Source: Solimicrobium silvestre (lineage in GTDB: Bacteria > Pseudomonadota > Gammaproteobacteria > Burkholderiales > Burkholderiaceae_D). Taken from it: DNA of 64,000 bases. The position numbers and the translations under genes were made by a program. The notes under the pieces were generated by a model. The model had not been told where the DNA came from and made no database searches. It saw only the letters and a program-made list of their open reading frames with translations. The DNA lies in the NCBI RefSeq assembly GCF_002976435.1, contig NZ_PUGF01000002.1, forward strand, positions 62,001-126,000, in the 5' to 3' direction. This document shows, in pieces, positions 26,867-36,064 of this stretch; the stretch's first letter is position 1, and each line of letters begins with the position of its first letter.

Positions 26867-26899
26867 ATCAGTATTAATTCAGCATTTATTAAATCTGTA

Positions 26900-26922
26900 A
26901 GGGCAATCTTGGTGATTGCCCT
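26900..26922 (+). other. Hairpin between potI and puuC
   Basis: AGGGCAATC and GATTGCCCT form a perfect 9-bp stem with a 5-nt loop, 34 bp after potI. The following bases (CTCACTAC) are not T-rich, so it may be a weak terminator or an mRNA-stabilising end. Confidence 0.6.
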
Positions 26923-26962
26923 CTCACTACGCACCACTATTCAAGCGACAAAGGGGAAATAA

Positions 26963-28450
26963 ATGAGCACCAGACTTTGGCATGACCGCGCTACCAGTAT
27001 TCAAATTGACGGACGCGCTTTTATTAATGGCGAACGAGTTCATGCCGTTTCTGGCGCAACCTTTGAAAATACCTCCCCCGTCAATGGACGCAAACTATGT
27101 CACGTGGCGCGTTGCGATAGTGAAGACGTCAACCTCGCCGTGTTGGCCGCACGCACCGCATTTGAAGATCGCCGCTGGGCAGGTAAATCACCGGCTGAGC
27201 GCAAACGCGTTATGTTGAAATTTGCCGAATTAATGCGTGCTAACCGTGACGAATTGGCGTTGTTGGAAACGCTGGATATGGGTAAGCCAATCAAATACAG
27301 CTTGTCGGTTGATGTGCCTTCGGCAGCGCGCTGTATTCAATGGTATGCCGAAGCCATTGATAAAATCTATGATGAAATCGCACCAACGAATGATGCAACC
27401 TTAGCGTTAATTACCCGCGAACCGGTAGGTGTAGTCGCCGCTATTGTGCCGTGGAATTACCCGATGCTAATGGCATCCTGGAAGATCGCACCGGCGCTGG
27501 CAATGGGTAATAGCGTAATTCTAAAGCCATCAGAAAAATCGCCGTTGTCGGCATTACGCATGGCAGAAATCGCACTTGAAGCAGGTATTCCTGCTGGCGT
27601 ATTTAACGTGCTGCCCGGTTTTGGCCATGAAGCCGGTAGTGCGCTGGCATTACATAACGACGTAGATTGCATCGGCTTCACCGGCTCTACCCGCATCGGT
27701 AAAAAAATTATGGAATACGCAGGCCAGTCCAACCTGAAACGGGTTTGGACTGAACTTGGTGGCAAGTCGCCAAATATTGTCTGCGCAGATTGCCCGAATC
27801 TGGATGAAGCGGTTGAAGCGGCGATAGGTTCTATTTACTTTAATCAAGGCGAAAGCTGTAACGCACCTTCCCGTCTATTCATTGAAGAATCGATTAAAGA
27901 TAAGTTTATTGAAAAAGCGTTAGCGATGCTGCCAGCTTATGTGCCGGGCGATCCGCTAGACCCAGCTACGGTCATGGGCGCAATTGTTGACAATATTCAG
28001 CTTAATTCCGTTATGGGTTTTATTGAGTCAGGCAAAGCCGAAGGCGCAACACTGCTGGCTGGTGGTAATCAGGTACGGGCTGAGTCTGGTGGTTACTATA
28101 TTGAACCAACCATTTTTAGCAACGTGACAAACTCTATGAAAATCGCCCGTGAAGAAATCTTTGGCCCAGTGTTATCGATCTTCACATTCACTGATTTGAA
28201 CGATGCCATTCAAGCCGCCAACGCAACGGCTTACGGTTTGCAAGCCGGTGTCTGGACTTCCGACATCCGCAAAGCACATCATGCGGCGCGTGCATTAAGG
28301 GTGGGCACCGTGCATGTAAATCAGTATGACGGCGACGATATTACGGTGCCGTTTGGCGGTTACAAGCAATCGGGTAATGGCCGTGATAAATCGTTGCATG
28401 CGTTGGACAAATATACCGAATTAAAAACCACATGGATTAATTTGGCCTGA
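26963..28450 (+). CDS. puuC: Aldehyde dehydrogenase, putrescine catabolism (PuuC-like)
   Basis: A 495-residue NAD(P)-dependent aldehyde dehydrogenase. 'VPWNYPMLMASWKIAPALAMGNSVILKPSEKSPLSAL' binds the cofactor, 'ELGGKSPNIV' holds the general base Glu, and 'NQGESCNAPSR' holds the catalytic Cys. In the Puu pathway this enzyme oxidises gamma-glutamyl-gamma-aminobutyraldehyde. That assignment rests on the context: PuuB, PuuD and PuuA homologues are encoded nearby. AAGGGGAAAT precedes the ATG. Confidence 0.92.
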   Translation: MSTRLWHDRATSIQIDGRAFINGERVHAVSGATFENTSPVNGRKLCHVARCDSEDVNLAVLAARTAFEDRRWAGKSPAERKRVMLKFAELMRANRDELALLETLDMGKPIKYSLSVDVPSAARCIQWYAEAIDKIYDEIAPTNDATLALITREPVGVVAAIVPWNYPMLMASWKIAPALAMGNSVILKPSEKSPLSALRMAEIALEAGIPAGVFNVLPGFGHEAGSALALHNDVDCIGFTGSTRIGKKIMEYAGQSNLKRVWTELGGKSPNIVCADCPNLDEAVEAAIGSIYFNQGESCNAPSRLFIEESIKDKFIEKALAMLPAYVPGDPLDPATVMGAIVDNIQLNSVMGFIESGKAEGATLLAGGNQVRAESGGYYIEPTIFSNVTNSMKIAREEIFGPVLSIFTFTDLNDAIQAANATAYGLQAGVWTSDIRKAHHAARALRVGTVHVNQYDGDDITVPFGGYKQSGNGRDKSLHALDKYTELKTTWINLA

Positions 28451-28479
28451 TAGCCGGGCTAAGTTCCATAAACCCCAAC

Positions 28480-28511
28480 AACATCATCCCCGCCTGTGCG
28501 GGGATGATGTT
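28480..28511. repeat. Short hairpin copy of the dispersed repeat
   Basis: AACATCATCCCCGC and its exact reverse complement form a 14-bp stem with a CTGT loop in the gap between puuC and puuB. The arm sequence is the compact form of the GTCATCC...GGATGAC family seen at 891, 31697 and 62588. An in-frame ATG for puuB lies inside it but is unlikely to be used because it would be buried in the stem. Confidence 0.75.
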
Positions 28512-28557
28512 AATGACAGTAAGTCTAATTACACGCCTCACCAACCACTCAAAAATC

Positions 28558-29859
28558 ATGAAACATAAACACAAAGAAACGCGGCTCACCAAGGATTCAT
28601 TTTATGAAGCTAGTGTCACGCGCGAGGCACCGTTGCCCGCGTTGGACAGTGACATAAGCGCCGATGTTTGCGTGGTTGGCGGTGGTTTGGCGGGTTTATC
28701 TTCGGCGTTGGAATTAGCTCAGCGCGGTTATTCGGTCGTGCTACTTGAAGCGCAACTGGTTGGTTGGGGCGCTTCGGGACGTAATGGCGGGCAAGCCTTG
28801 GTCGGTTTTTCCAGCGATGAAGCAATCGAGCAGCAATTGCCATTGGAAGAAGGCCGACGTTTATGGAATATGACCGTGGAAGCGATGCAGTTAATGCGCG
28901 ACCGCATCAGTAAATACAATATTGAGTGTGATTTCACTCCCGGCTATTTAAGCGTCGCGGTCACCGACAAAAAAGCGCGTGAATTGGAAGAATGGGTGAA
29001 TAGTTTAGAGCAACGTTATAACTATTCGATGCAGCATGTGAGCAAAGACCAAATTGGCGATTGGATACAAAGCGACCGCTATCAGGGCGGTGCTTATGAC
29101 GCTAATTCAGGTCATGCACATCCGCTTAAATATACCTTGGGTATTGCCGCTGCGGCACGTGCTGCTGGCGTTAAAGTTTATGAAAATTCGCCGGTGGTCA
29201 GCATAGATCGTGGTGCTGCTCCTTTGGTTAAAACCGACAAGGGCAGTGTGCGCTGTAACTTCGTGGTATTGGCTGGCAATGTATATTTGAATGAATATGG
29301 CACAACCGTTGCACCTGAATTAGACAAGCGCATTATGTCGGTAGGCACTTACATCATCGCGACCGAACCGATGGAAAAGGCCCGGGCTGACGCACTAATT
29401 AAAAATCGTGCAGCTGCTTGCGATACCAATTTTGTACTGGATTATTACCGCCCAACTGCTGACAACCGCATGCTGTTTGGTGGTCGCGTGAGCTATAGCA
29501 CGGCAACCCCAATTAATTTGGTGGGCAGCATGCGCAGCCGGATGTTGTCGGTATTTCCACAATTATCCGATTTAGAAGTGCCGTATGCATGGGGCGGATT
29601 TGTGGATATTTCCATGAACCGCGCACCGGACTTTGGGCGGGTGGAAGATAATATTTATTACCTGCAAGGTTTCTCAGGGCATGGTTTAATTCTCACCGGT
29701 ATCGCTGGTAAAGTGGTCGCTGAAGCGATTGCAGGGCAATCGGAACGCTTTGATGCTTTTGGCAAAATCAAACATCACAATTTCCCTAGCGGCCAAGTCA
29801 TGCGAACGGCGGCGCAGGTGTTGGGGATGTGGTATTACCAGTTAAAAGAAATACTTTAA
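28558..29859 (+). CDS. puuB: Gamma-glutamylputrescine oxidase (FAD)
   Basis: A 433-residue FAD-dependent oxidoreductase of the DAO family. The dinucleotide-binding motif 'DVCVVGGGLAGLSSALELAQRGYSVVLLE' is near residue 35 and is followed by 'GWGASGRNGGQALVG', the flavin-contact stretch typical of PuuB/OrdL. The C-terminal 'YYLQGFSGHGLILTGIAGKVVAEAI' completes the fold. I favour the ATG at 28558 because earlier ATGs sit in the hairpin repeat, though no strong ribosome site is visible. It oxidises gamma-glutamylputrescine to the aldehyde used by PuuC. Confidence 0.9.
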   Translation: MKHKHKETRLTKDSFYEASVTREAPLPALDSDISADVCVVGGGLAGLSSALELAQRGYSVVLLEAQLVGWGASGRNGGQALVGFSSDEAIEQQLPLEEGRRLWNMTVEAMQLMRDRISKYNIECDFTPGYLSVAVTDKKARELEEWVNSLEQRYNYSMQHVSKDQIGDWIQSDRYQGGAYDANSGHAHPLKYTLGIAAAARAAGVKVYENSPVVSIDRGAAPLVKTDKGSVRCNFVVLAGNVYLNEYGTTVAPELDKRIMSVGTYIIATEPMEKARADALIKNRAAACDTNFVLDYYRPTADNRMLFGGRVSYSTATPINLVGSMRSRMLSVFPQLSDLEVPYAWGGFVDISMNRAPDFGRVEDNIYYLQGFSGHGLILTGIAGKVVAEAIAGQSERFDAFGKIKHHNFPSGQVMRTAAQVLGMWYYQLKEIL

Positions 29860-29867
29860 AGGGAGAG

Positions 29868-29906
29868 GGCTGGCAAAATTACCTGCTCAAGGTAATTTTG
29901 CCAGCC
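29868..29906 (+). other. Large hairpin between puuB and puuD
   Basis: GGCTGGCAAAATTACC pairs perfectly over 16 bp with GGTAATTTTGCCAGCC across a 7-nt loop, starting 9 bp after the puuB stop. It is not followed by a clear T run (GTCAAGTTTG). It could protect the upstream message or attenuate puuD-speB. Confidence 0.75.
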
Positions 29907-29941
29907 GTCAAGTTTGAAAAAACTATAAAAATTTTACTATC

Positions 29942-30694
29942 ATGGCTCAACCTATCGTCCTTATCCCCGCTTGCACCAAGCATATCGGAGCCCATCCTTA
30001 TCACGTCGCGCAAATGAAATATATTGATGCCGTGGTGCGTGGTTCTGCTTGTGTGCCGTTAATTTTGCCTGCCTTAGGCGAAGAACTCGATTGGGAAACC
30101 GTGCTGCAATGTGCCGACGGCGTGATGCTGACCGGCTCCCCTTCTAACGTACATCCAGATTTTTTTGGGCAATCAGTCTTAGATCCTTCTTTACCGCTCG
30201 ACCCGGCGCGTGACGCTACTACCTTGCCATTAATTAGGATGGCGATACAAAGGGGAATTCCGTTGTTGGCGGTGTGTCGCGGTACGCAAGAAGTGAATGT
30301 GGCGCTGGGCGGAACCTTGCATCAGGCGGTGCATGAAGTTGAAGGCTTTATGGATCATCGCGAAGATAAAACTGCCTCACTCGACATTCAATACGCACCT
30401 GCCCACAACATTAAAATTATGCCGAATGGCCGGATTGCGCATATTTTGCACGGCGTTTCAGAGATGATGGTGAATTCAGTACATGGGCAAGGTATAGATC
30501 AACTTGCGCCCGGTTTGCAAATTGAAGCACTGGCGGAAGATGGTTTGATCGAAGCCTACAGCGTCGCCAATGCGCCCGGATTTACCTTGGCGATGCAGTG
30601 GCACCCAGAATGGAAAATCACCGAAAACCCGCTTTCAATGAAACTGTTCGACGCCTTCGGTGCCGCTTGCCGTGAATTTAAACTAAAAAAGTAA
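29942..30694 (+). CDS. puuD: Gamma-glutamyl-GABA hydrolase (peptidase C26)
   Basis: A 250-residue class I amidotransferase-like hydrolase that releases GABA from gamma-glutamyl-GABA. The nucleophile Cys is in 'LLAVCRGTQEVNVALGGTLHQ', and the catalytic His and Glu are in 'AMQWHPEW'. 'VNSVHGQGIDQLAPGL' is typical of PuuD. The ATG follows a stretch of A/T without an obvious ribosome site. The stop lies 8 bp before speB. Confidence 0.93.
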   Translation: MAQPIVLIPACTKHIGAHPYHVAQMKYIDAVVRGSACVPLILPALGEELDWETVLQCADGVMLTGSPSNVHPDFFGQSVLDPSLPLDPARDATTLPLIRMAIQRGIPLLAVCRGTQEVNVALGGTLHQAVHEVEGFMDHREDKTASLDIQYAPAHNIKIMPNGRIAHILHGVSEMMVNSVHGQGIDQLAPGLQIEALAEDGLIEAYSVANAPGFTLAMQWHPEWKITENPLSMKLFDAFGAACREFKLKK

Positions 30695-30702
30695 CGCTAA
30701 AA

Positions 30703-31659
30703 ATGGACTCAACAATTAAAGGCGACGGCGCGATTCGCCGCACTTCAGTGTATGGCTCAAGCATAGAAAATACTTATGCTGGCGTGTTGAGTTTTATGCG
30801 TCGTAATTACACACGTGATTTGACTGGCGTTGATGTAGTTATCTCAGGAATTCCGCTCGACCTTGCCACCACTTTTCGTTCCGGCGCACGCCAAGGGCCA
30901 GCAGCGGTGCGGGCCGCTAGCGTGCAGTTATCCGAGTTAGCTCCCTATCCGTGGGGTTTCAATCCGTTTGATGATTTGGCTGTGATTGATTACGGCGACT
31001 GCTGGTTTGACGCGCACAACCCGCTCACCATTGCGCCCAGTATCGTAGAACATGCGCGTACTATTCTAGCCAGCGGCGCAAAAATGCTGACATTTGGTGG
31101 CGACCATTTTGTGACCTATCCTTTACTCAAAGCGCATGTGGAAAAAATCGGTCAACCGCTTTCCCTGATCCACTTTGACGCGCATTGCGACACATGGGCG
31201 GATGATGAGCCTGCATCATTAAATCACGGCAGCATGTTTTATAAAGCCATTAAAGAAGGCCTGATTGATCCGGCGACTTCAGTGCAAGTCGGAATCCGGA
31301 CCTGGAATGATGATTTTATGGGCGTAAATATTATCGACGCACCATGGGTACATGCGCATGGCGCGCAAGCGACTTTAGAAAAAATTCTGAATATCGTCGG
31401 CAAGTGTCCCACTTATTTAACGTTCGATATTGATTGTCTGGACCCGGCCTTTGCGCCCGGAACTGGTACACCGGTTCCCGGCGGCTTAAGTTCGGCGCAA
31501 GCGTTACACATTATCCGCGGCATGGGGCCGGTGAATCTGGTGGGGATGGATGTGGTTGAAGTCTCGCCAGCGTTTGATCAAAGTGAAATCACCGCATTAG
31601 CTGCGGCGCATATTGCTGCCGATTTATTATGTGTGTTGCGCAATCAGAAAATAAGGTGA
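30703..31659 (+). CDS. speB: Agmatinase
   Basis: A 318-residue ureohydrolase that converts agmatine to putrescine and urea. The manganese ligands are all present: GGDH, 'FDAHCDTW', and 'TFDIDCLDPAFAPGTGTPVPGG'. The N-terminal 'GIPLDLATTFRSGARQGPAAVR' fits agmatinases. Here it would feed agmatine-derived putrescine into the Puu route. Start ATG at 30703, 8 bp after puuD. Confidence 0.93.
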   Translation: MDSTIKGDGAIRRTSVYGSSIENTYAGVLSFMRRNYTRDLTGVDVVISGIPLDLATTFRSGARQGPAAVRAASVQLSELAPYPWGFNPFDDLAVIDYGDCWFDAHNPLTIAPSIVEHARTILASGAKMLTFGGDHFVTYPLLKAHVEKIGQPLSLIHFDAHCDTWADDEPASLNHGSMFYKAIKEGLIDPATSVQVGIRTWNDDFMGVNIIDAPWVHAHGAQATLEKILNIVGKCPTYLTFDIDCLDPAFAPGTGTPVPGGLSSAQALHIIRGMGPVNLVGMDVVEVSPAFDQSEITALAAAHIAADLLCVLRNQKIR

Positions 31660-31696
31660 CGCAGTAATACCGTTCAGATAAGCCTAAAACTTCAAT

Positions 31697-31831
31697 AACG
31701 TCATCCTCGCGCAGGCGGGGATCCAGTGGTGGTACTACGGATTCGGTTGATACATCGTCTGCCAGCGAAATGGCTCGTGTGTTAATGGTAGATTTGTGAG
31801 CTCCTGGATTTTCGCCTGCGCGGGAATGACG
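31697..31831. repeat. Dispersed inverted-repeat element
   Basis: Left arm AACGTCATCC... with the GCGCAGGCGGGGATCCAG core; right arm CTGGATTTTCGCCTGCGCGG...AATGACG at 31804-31831. The arms enclose about 77 bp of unique sequence. It is a relative of the 891-1010 element and occupies the first part of the 574-bp gap between speB and puuA. Confidence 0.8.
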
Positions 31832-31960
31832 GTATTGGCGCTATAAACATCTGAACGGAAGTTCAGGTTTGCATCTCAGCATACTCAAGCATCCATTTTA
31901 ATAAAAACATCTAAAAGCTAATTTTTACTCAGGGCTACTAATTTACTGTCGAAAAAACAC

Positions 31961-31984
31961 TTTTTATTGACTGGAAACCCATTG
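31961..31984. repeat. 24-bp repeat shared with 11016-11039
   Basis: A run of T residues followed by ATTGACTGGAAACCCATTG matches 11016-11039 at 23 of 24 positions. The flanks do not match. Its nature is unknown. The remaining parts of the gap 31660-32233 hold the dispersed repeat and the regulatory element at 32087-32139, and no gene. Confidence 0.55.
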
Positions 31985-32086
31985 AATTCTTTAAAAATAA
32001 TGGTGAGTATATGAAAACCCCATTTTTTAGCCAAAATCCTGCAATATTTCAGCAATTACGCTCCCATTTTACTTTCACAGTATTGC

Positions 32087-32139
32087 AACTAAACATTCCT
32101 AATAAAACATTTTCGATAGCAACATCGAGCCATAGAATC
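32087..32139 (+). promoter_or_regulatory. Shared 53-nt element upstream of puuA
   Basis: AACTAAACATTC, a 34-bp spacer and TAGAATC, aligning without gaps to the copy upstream of potF (about 39 of 53 identical). The sub-motif AGCAACATCGA just before TAGAAT is also conserved between copies. If TAGAAT is the -10 box, the leader to the TTG start is about 90 nt. Confidence 0.65.
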
Positions 32140-32233
32140 TTCCTCTAAAATAACTTTTTACAAGTAAACAAAACGCACTATATAACCATGCCAAGCCATC
32201 TCGGCGCAGGTTGGTGGTGCAAAGGAGACTAGC

Positions 32234-33610
32234 TTGTCAGCGACATTTACTAAAACCGCATTTACTACAAACTACCCCGGTGCAAAAGCACTGAACGCCT
32301 ATTTCAGTCAGCATGGCATCACTCAGGTGGAATGCATGTTTGCCGATATTTCTGGCTATCCACGCGGCAAATTGATGCCAGCCGGTAGTTTTGCGGCCGA
32401 AGCAGAATTGCGGATTGCCGAAGCAATCACCATGCAGGCGATTACCGGCGAATATTCCTACGACCCGATTTTCCCTGACGCGGATCCCGATGTGCGCATG
32501 GTGCCAGACTATTCCACCGTTCGATTAGTGCCTTGGTCCGGCGTGCCGCGTGCGATGGCAATTCATGATTGTATGCAGTTGAATGGTGATCCATGCGGCT
32601 TTGCACCGCGCGTCATTTTGAAGCAGGTTCTGGAGCGCTATAAAGCCAAAGGCTTAACGCCGGTGGTCGCCCCCGAGATTGAATTCTATTTGACCGCACC
32701 GAATATTGACCCCAACTTAGCACTCGAATCACCAATGGCGCGTGGTGGCCGCCCTGAATCTGGTCAATCGGCCTACAGCATGAATATGCTCAATGAGTTA
32801 GCTCCGTTCTGGGACGAATTCCGTGCTGCGTTAGATACGTTAGGCGTGGTGACCGATACGTGGATCCATGAATCCGGCCAATCTCAATATGAAATTAACT
32901 TGATGCATGGCGACCCGGTCGAGGTTGCCGATCAAGCTTTCCTGTTTAAATATGCCGCCAAAGAAATCGCGATCAAGCACGGAATGAACGCTGTATTTAT
33001 GGCTAAGCCCATTTCTGGTCAGCCGGGTAATTCCATGCATGTGCATCAAAGTATTGTGGATGCGGAAGGTAAAAATATTTTCAGCAATGCCGATGGCACT
33101 GAGAGCCTGCGCTTCAGACAATTTATCGGCGGCTTGCAAACTTATATCCCCGACATGATGTTGATCTACGCCCCCTTTATTAATTCATATCGTCGCTTCG
33201 TTGAGGGCAGTCAGGCACCGGTTAATCTGCAATGGGGGATTGATAATCGCACCGCAGGTTTGCGGATTCCGATTAGCGGCCCAGCTGCACGCCGCGTAGA
33301 AAACCGTATTGCCGGCGCGGATGCGAATCCATATTTAGTGATTGCCGCATCTTTGGCAGCTGGTTTGGCAGGGATAGAAGAAGGCTTAACGCCAAGTGAA
33401 CCGATAGTCGGTAATGGCTATGATCATGGTCATGATCTGGCGCGCGGCTTCCAGGCGTCACACGCGCAAATGGTGAACAGCACTTCTAGCCGTCGCTTGT
33501 TGGGGGATGATTTTGTGACGGGTTTTGTGTCGGTGAAGGGACTGGAATATCAACATTTTCAGAATGAAATTTCGGCCTGGGAAAGACGGTATTTGGTTCC
33601 GCAAGCGTAG
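32234..33610 (+). CDS. puuA: Gamma-glutamylputrescine synthetase (glutamine synthetase family)
   Basis: A 458-residue glutamine synthetase-like ligase that joins glutamate to putrescine, the first Puu step. GS motifs are seen in 'EIEFYLTA', 'MAKPISGQPGNSMHVHQS', 'NSYRRFVEGSQAPVNLQWGIDNRTAGLRIP' and 'RVENRIAGADANPYLVIAASLAAGLAGIE'. The start is TTG at 32234, supported by AAGGAG 6 nt upstream. It has its own putative promoter, so synthesis may be regulated together with uptake but from a separate transcript. Confidence 0.92.
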   Translation: MSATFTKTAFTTNYPGAKALNAYFSQHGITQVECMFADISGYPRGKLMPAGSFAAEAELRIAEAITMQAITGEYSYDPIFPDADPDVRMVPDYSTVRLVPWSGVPRAMAIHDCMQLNGDPCGFAPRVILKQVLERYKAKGLTPVVAPEIEFYLTAPNIDPNLALESPMARGGRPESGQSAYSMNMLNELAPFWDEFRAALDTLGVVTDTWIHESGQSQYEINLMHGDPVEVADQAFLFKYAAKEIAIKHGMNAVFMAKPISGQPGNSMHVHQSIVDAEGKNIFSNADGTESLRFRQFIGGLQTYIPDMMLIYAPFINSYRRFVEGSQAPVNLQWGIDNRTAGLRIPISGPAARRVENRIAGADANPYLVIAASLAAGLAGIEEGLTPSEPIVGNGYDHGHDLARGFQASHAQMVNSTSSRRLLGDDFVTGFVSVKGLEYQHFQNEISAWERRYLVPQA

Positions 33611-33659
33611 TTTTTGAAGCTAAATTAAGTTAAAAAATAAAAAATTCAGGAGAGACAAT

Positions 33660-35438
33660 ATGCGTTTAAAAATGAATTTGGTCATCGGCATGTGTGCAAT
33701 GAGTTTGTCAGGTTACGTTGCAGCAACGACGCCACCAGAACCAGCCAGCATGGTTTTTACCAGCGGCAATGTATTGACGATGGATGCTAAGCGCACCGTA
33801 GCGGAAGCGGTGGCGATTCGTGGCAATAAGATTGTTGCGATTGGTTCCGATCAGGAAGTGAAAAGCTATATCGGAACAGGTACCAAAGTCATCCACTTGA
33901 ATGGTAAAACGCTGCTGCCTGGATTTATTGATGCACATATCCACCCGGTCGATGGCGCGATACGCTTAGGCAAATGCAGTGCTGACGATGTGGCGCAGCC
34001 GGTTGCCCAGATTGTGGCTAAAGTTTTAAAAGAATGCATGGGTAAAGAAGCGGGTGCATCTGCTGCGGCCAACAAGTGGATAGAAGTTGTGAATGTTAAT
34101 CCAAGTAATTTTATTGCAACCACAGCCGATCTGGATAAAATTAGCCGCACCCGCCCAGTGATCTTTGAAGGTACGGATGGTCACACCAGTTGGGTCAATA
34201 GCGTGGCATTAAAGCTGGCAAAAATTACTGCGGACACACCAAATCCAGCGGGTGGTCAGATTGAGCGCGATGCAAAAGGACAGGCTACCGGCTTCCTGAA
34301 AGATGAAGCGCAAGGCAGCGTGATGGCAGTGATGCCAAAAATGGCTCTGGCGCAGCGCATCAAACTCTCACAACAGGCTTTTGCATTAATCCGCTCCAAA
34401 GGCATTACATCGGTACAAGATGCCTGGACCAGTCCCGATGAAATGGAAGTGTATGAAGCGCTGGAAAAATCCCAGCAACTCAATCTGCGCGTGCGTGCCA
34501 CGTTAAAATCTACCATTGCCGACGATGAAGCCGAATACCAGCGACTAGCCGCTATCCGTAGCCACTTTGTCGGTCATCCGTTAATACGTGCTGATGCAGT
34601 TAAAATATTTTCCGACGGCGTGATTGAATACCCAACCCAAACCGCGGCAATGATTGAGCCGTACCTAGACGGAAAAGGCGTGCCAACCACGAATTATGGC
34701 GGACGTTATTTTGCACAAGACACGCTCAATAAATATGTTGCGCGTTTGGATAAAGACGGCTTTACCGTACACGTACATTCGATCGGTGACTTTACGACCC
34801 ATGCGGCATTGGATGCGTTTCAATATGCACGTGATAAAAATGGCGTGAATGATAATCGCCACCAAATCACCCACCTACAAATCGTAGACCCTGCTGATTA
34901 CCCACGTTTTGCAAAATTAAATGTGTACGCCGACATGCAGTTGTATTGGGCTGATCCTGAGGAGTATTCAGTTGGTGCCGTGCAGCCGTATATTTCAGCA
35001 GAGCGCTTTGACCATATGTACCCAGCCGGAAGCCTGAAAAAAGCCGGGGCCGTTATTGTAGGTTGCAGCGATTGGCCGGTAGATGCAGCGCCAGGTGACC
35101 CAATGCCGAACACACCATTATCTGCCATGCAGATGGCCATCACGCGTCAGAACTCCAACAGCTCTTCCAGCTATTTTGGAAAAGTACTTAATGCCGATGA
35201 ACGCGTTGATATCGACACTATGCTGGCCGCCTACACAATCAACGCAGCGAAAGCCATGCAGCAAGATAATACTACGGGTTCTATCGAGGTAGGAAAGTTG
35301 GCGGATTTGGTGGTGTTGGGGCAGAACCCGATGACGATAGCACCAGAAAAATTAAGCGCTATTCCAGTGCAATACACTATTTTTGATGGCGCTATTTTGT
35401 ATCAGCTAAAACCGGGTGCGGTAGCGACTGCGCATTAA
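33660..35438 (+). CDS. Exported amidohydrolase (YtcJ-like, Amidohydro_3)
   Basis: A 592-residue metal-dependent hydrolase. A signal peptide (LVIGMCAMSLSGYVAA) precedes 'VFTSGNVLTMDAKRTVAEAVAIRGNKIVAIG', the metal motif 'LLPGFIDAHIHPVDG', further ligands in 'VHVHSIGD' and 'ITHLQIV', and the C-terminal 'ADLVVLGQNPM'. CAGGAGAG lies before the ATG. The YtcJ group includes amidases of varied specificity; position just after puuA hints at an amide of the polyamine pathway, but this is only inference. Confidence 0.87.
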   Translation: MRLKMNLVIGMCAMSLSGYVAATTPPEPASMVFTSGNVLTMDAKRTVAEAVAIRGNKIVAIGSDQEVKSYIGTGTKVIHLNGKTLLPGFIDAHIHPVDGAIRLGKCSADDVAQPVAQIVAKVLKECMGKEAGASAAANKWIEVVNVNPSNFIATTADLDKISRTRPVIFEGTDGHTSWVNSVALKLAKITADTPNPAGGQIERDAKGQATGFLKDEAQGSVMAVMPKMALAQRIKLSQQAFALIRSKGITSVQDAWTSPDEMEVYEALEKSQQLNLRVRATLKSTIADDEAEYQRLAAIRSHFVGHPLIRADAVKIFSDGVIEYPTQTAAMIEPYLDGKGVPTTNYGGRYFAQDTLNKYVARLDKDGFTVHVHSIGDFTTHAALDAFQYARDKNGVNDNRHQITHLQIVDPADYPRFAKLNVYADMQLYWADPEEYSVGAVQPYISAERFDHMYPAGSLKKAGAVIVGCSDWPVDAAPGDPMPNTPLSAMQMAITRQNSNSSSSYFGKVLNADERVDIDTMLAAYTINAAKAMQQDNTTGSIEVGKLADLVVLGQNPMTIAPEKLSAIPVQYTIFDGAILYQLKPGAVATAH

Positions 35439-35466
35439 TGATGTAGGGTTACATACGTTGTTAGAG

Positions 35467-35502
35467 CAGGGCGTAATTGCGTAAGCGGATTACGCCCTGT
35501 TT
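35467..35502. terminator. Bidirectional terminator-like hairpin
   Basis: CAGGGCGTAAT and ATTACGCCCTG form an 11-bp stem followed by TTTAGT, between the convergent amidohydrolase and creA genes. The reverse complement is preceded by AAA, so it may act in both directions. Confidence 0.75.
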
Positions 35503-35519
35503 AGTATTGGCTACGCAGG

Positions 35520-36008
35520 CTATTTCACTGGAATCACCTGATTTGCGGCGACCGGAACCGCAGTGACACTGTTCTTTGGGCTACCGTCGACAAGGCGATC
35601 CGAATAAACCAGATATACGAGAGCATTGCGCTTGGTATCCACCATGCGAATTACGCGAACGTGTTTGAAAATGATCGAAGCTCTTTCCGAAAACACTTCT
35701 TCTTGCCGCGGTAAAGGTCCGTTGAATTTAATCTCACCAATTTGGCGACATGCCACCGACGACTCGGCTTTGTCTTCTGCAATACCAATCGCTCCTTTAA
35801 AACCGCCGGTTTTGGCACGGGACAGATAGCAGCTCACCCCGGCGACTTTCGGATCGTCGAATACTTCAACGACCACCTTGTGATCAGGCCCAATAAATTT
35901 AAACTCCGTATTGACTTCACCTATCGTTTCAGCCGACGTAGTTTGTAGTGCAGAAAGAAGTAATAGCGGAACTGACATCAATAAAAAAAACCGACTTTTG
36001 ATCTGCAT
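35520..36008 (-). CDS. creA: CreA family protein
   Basis: A 162-residue exported protein. Signal peptide LLMSVPLLLLSALQTTSA, then the CreA hallmark 'EVFDDPKVAGVSCYLSRAKTGGFKGAIGIAEDKAESSVACRQIG'. CreA is widespread in Gram-negative bacteria and its function is unknown. AAGGAAAA precedes the start. It stands alone. Confidence 0.92.
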   Translation of the reverse strand: MQIKSRFFLLMSVPLLLLSALQTTSAETIGEVNTEFKFIGPDHKVVVEVFDDPKVAGVSCYLSRAKTGGFKGAIGIAEDKAESSVACRQIGEIKFNGPLPRQEEVFSERASIIFKHVRVIRMVDTKRNALVYLVYSDRLVDGSPKNSVTAVPVAANQVIPVK

Positions 36009-36064
36009 GATAATTTTCCTTTTATTTTGAAGTTGTGTGACAACGATTAGCCAAACAAACCAGC

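Noticed and set aside
26900-26922. Calling the potI-puuC hairpin a strong terminator
   Set aside because: It lacks a T run, and puuC follows closely on the same strand within the same pathway, so I list it only as a hairpin.
28504-28557. Earlier ATG for puuB inside the hairpin repeat
   Set aside because: The extra 18 residues are unlike PuuB N-termini and the ATG would be hidden in the stem; a site after the repeat is more likely.
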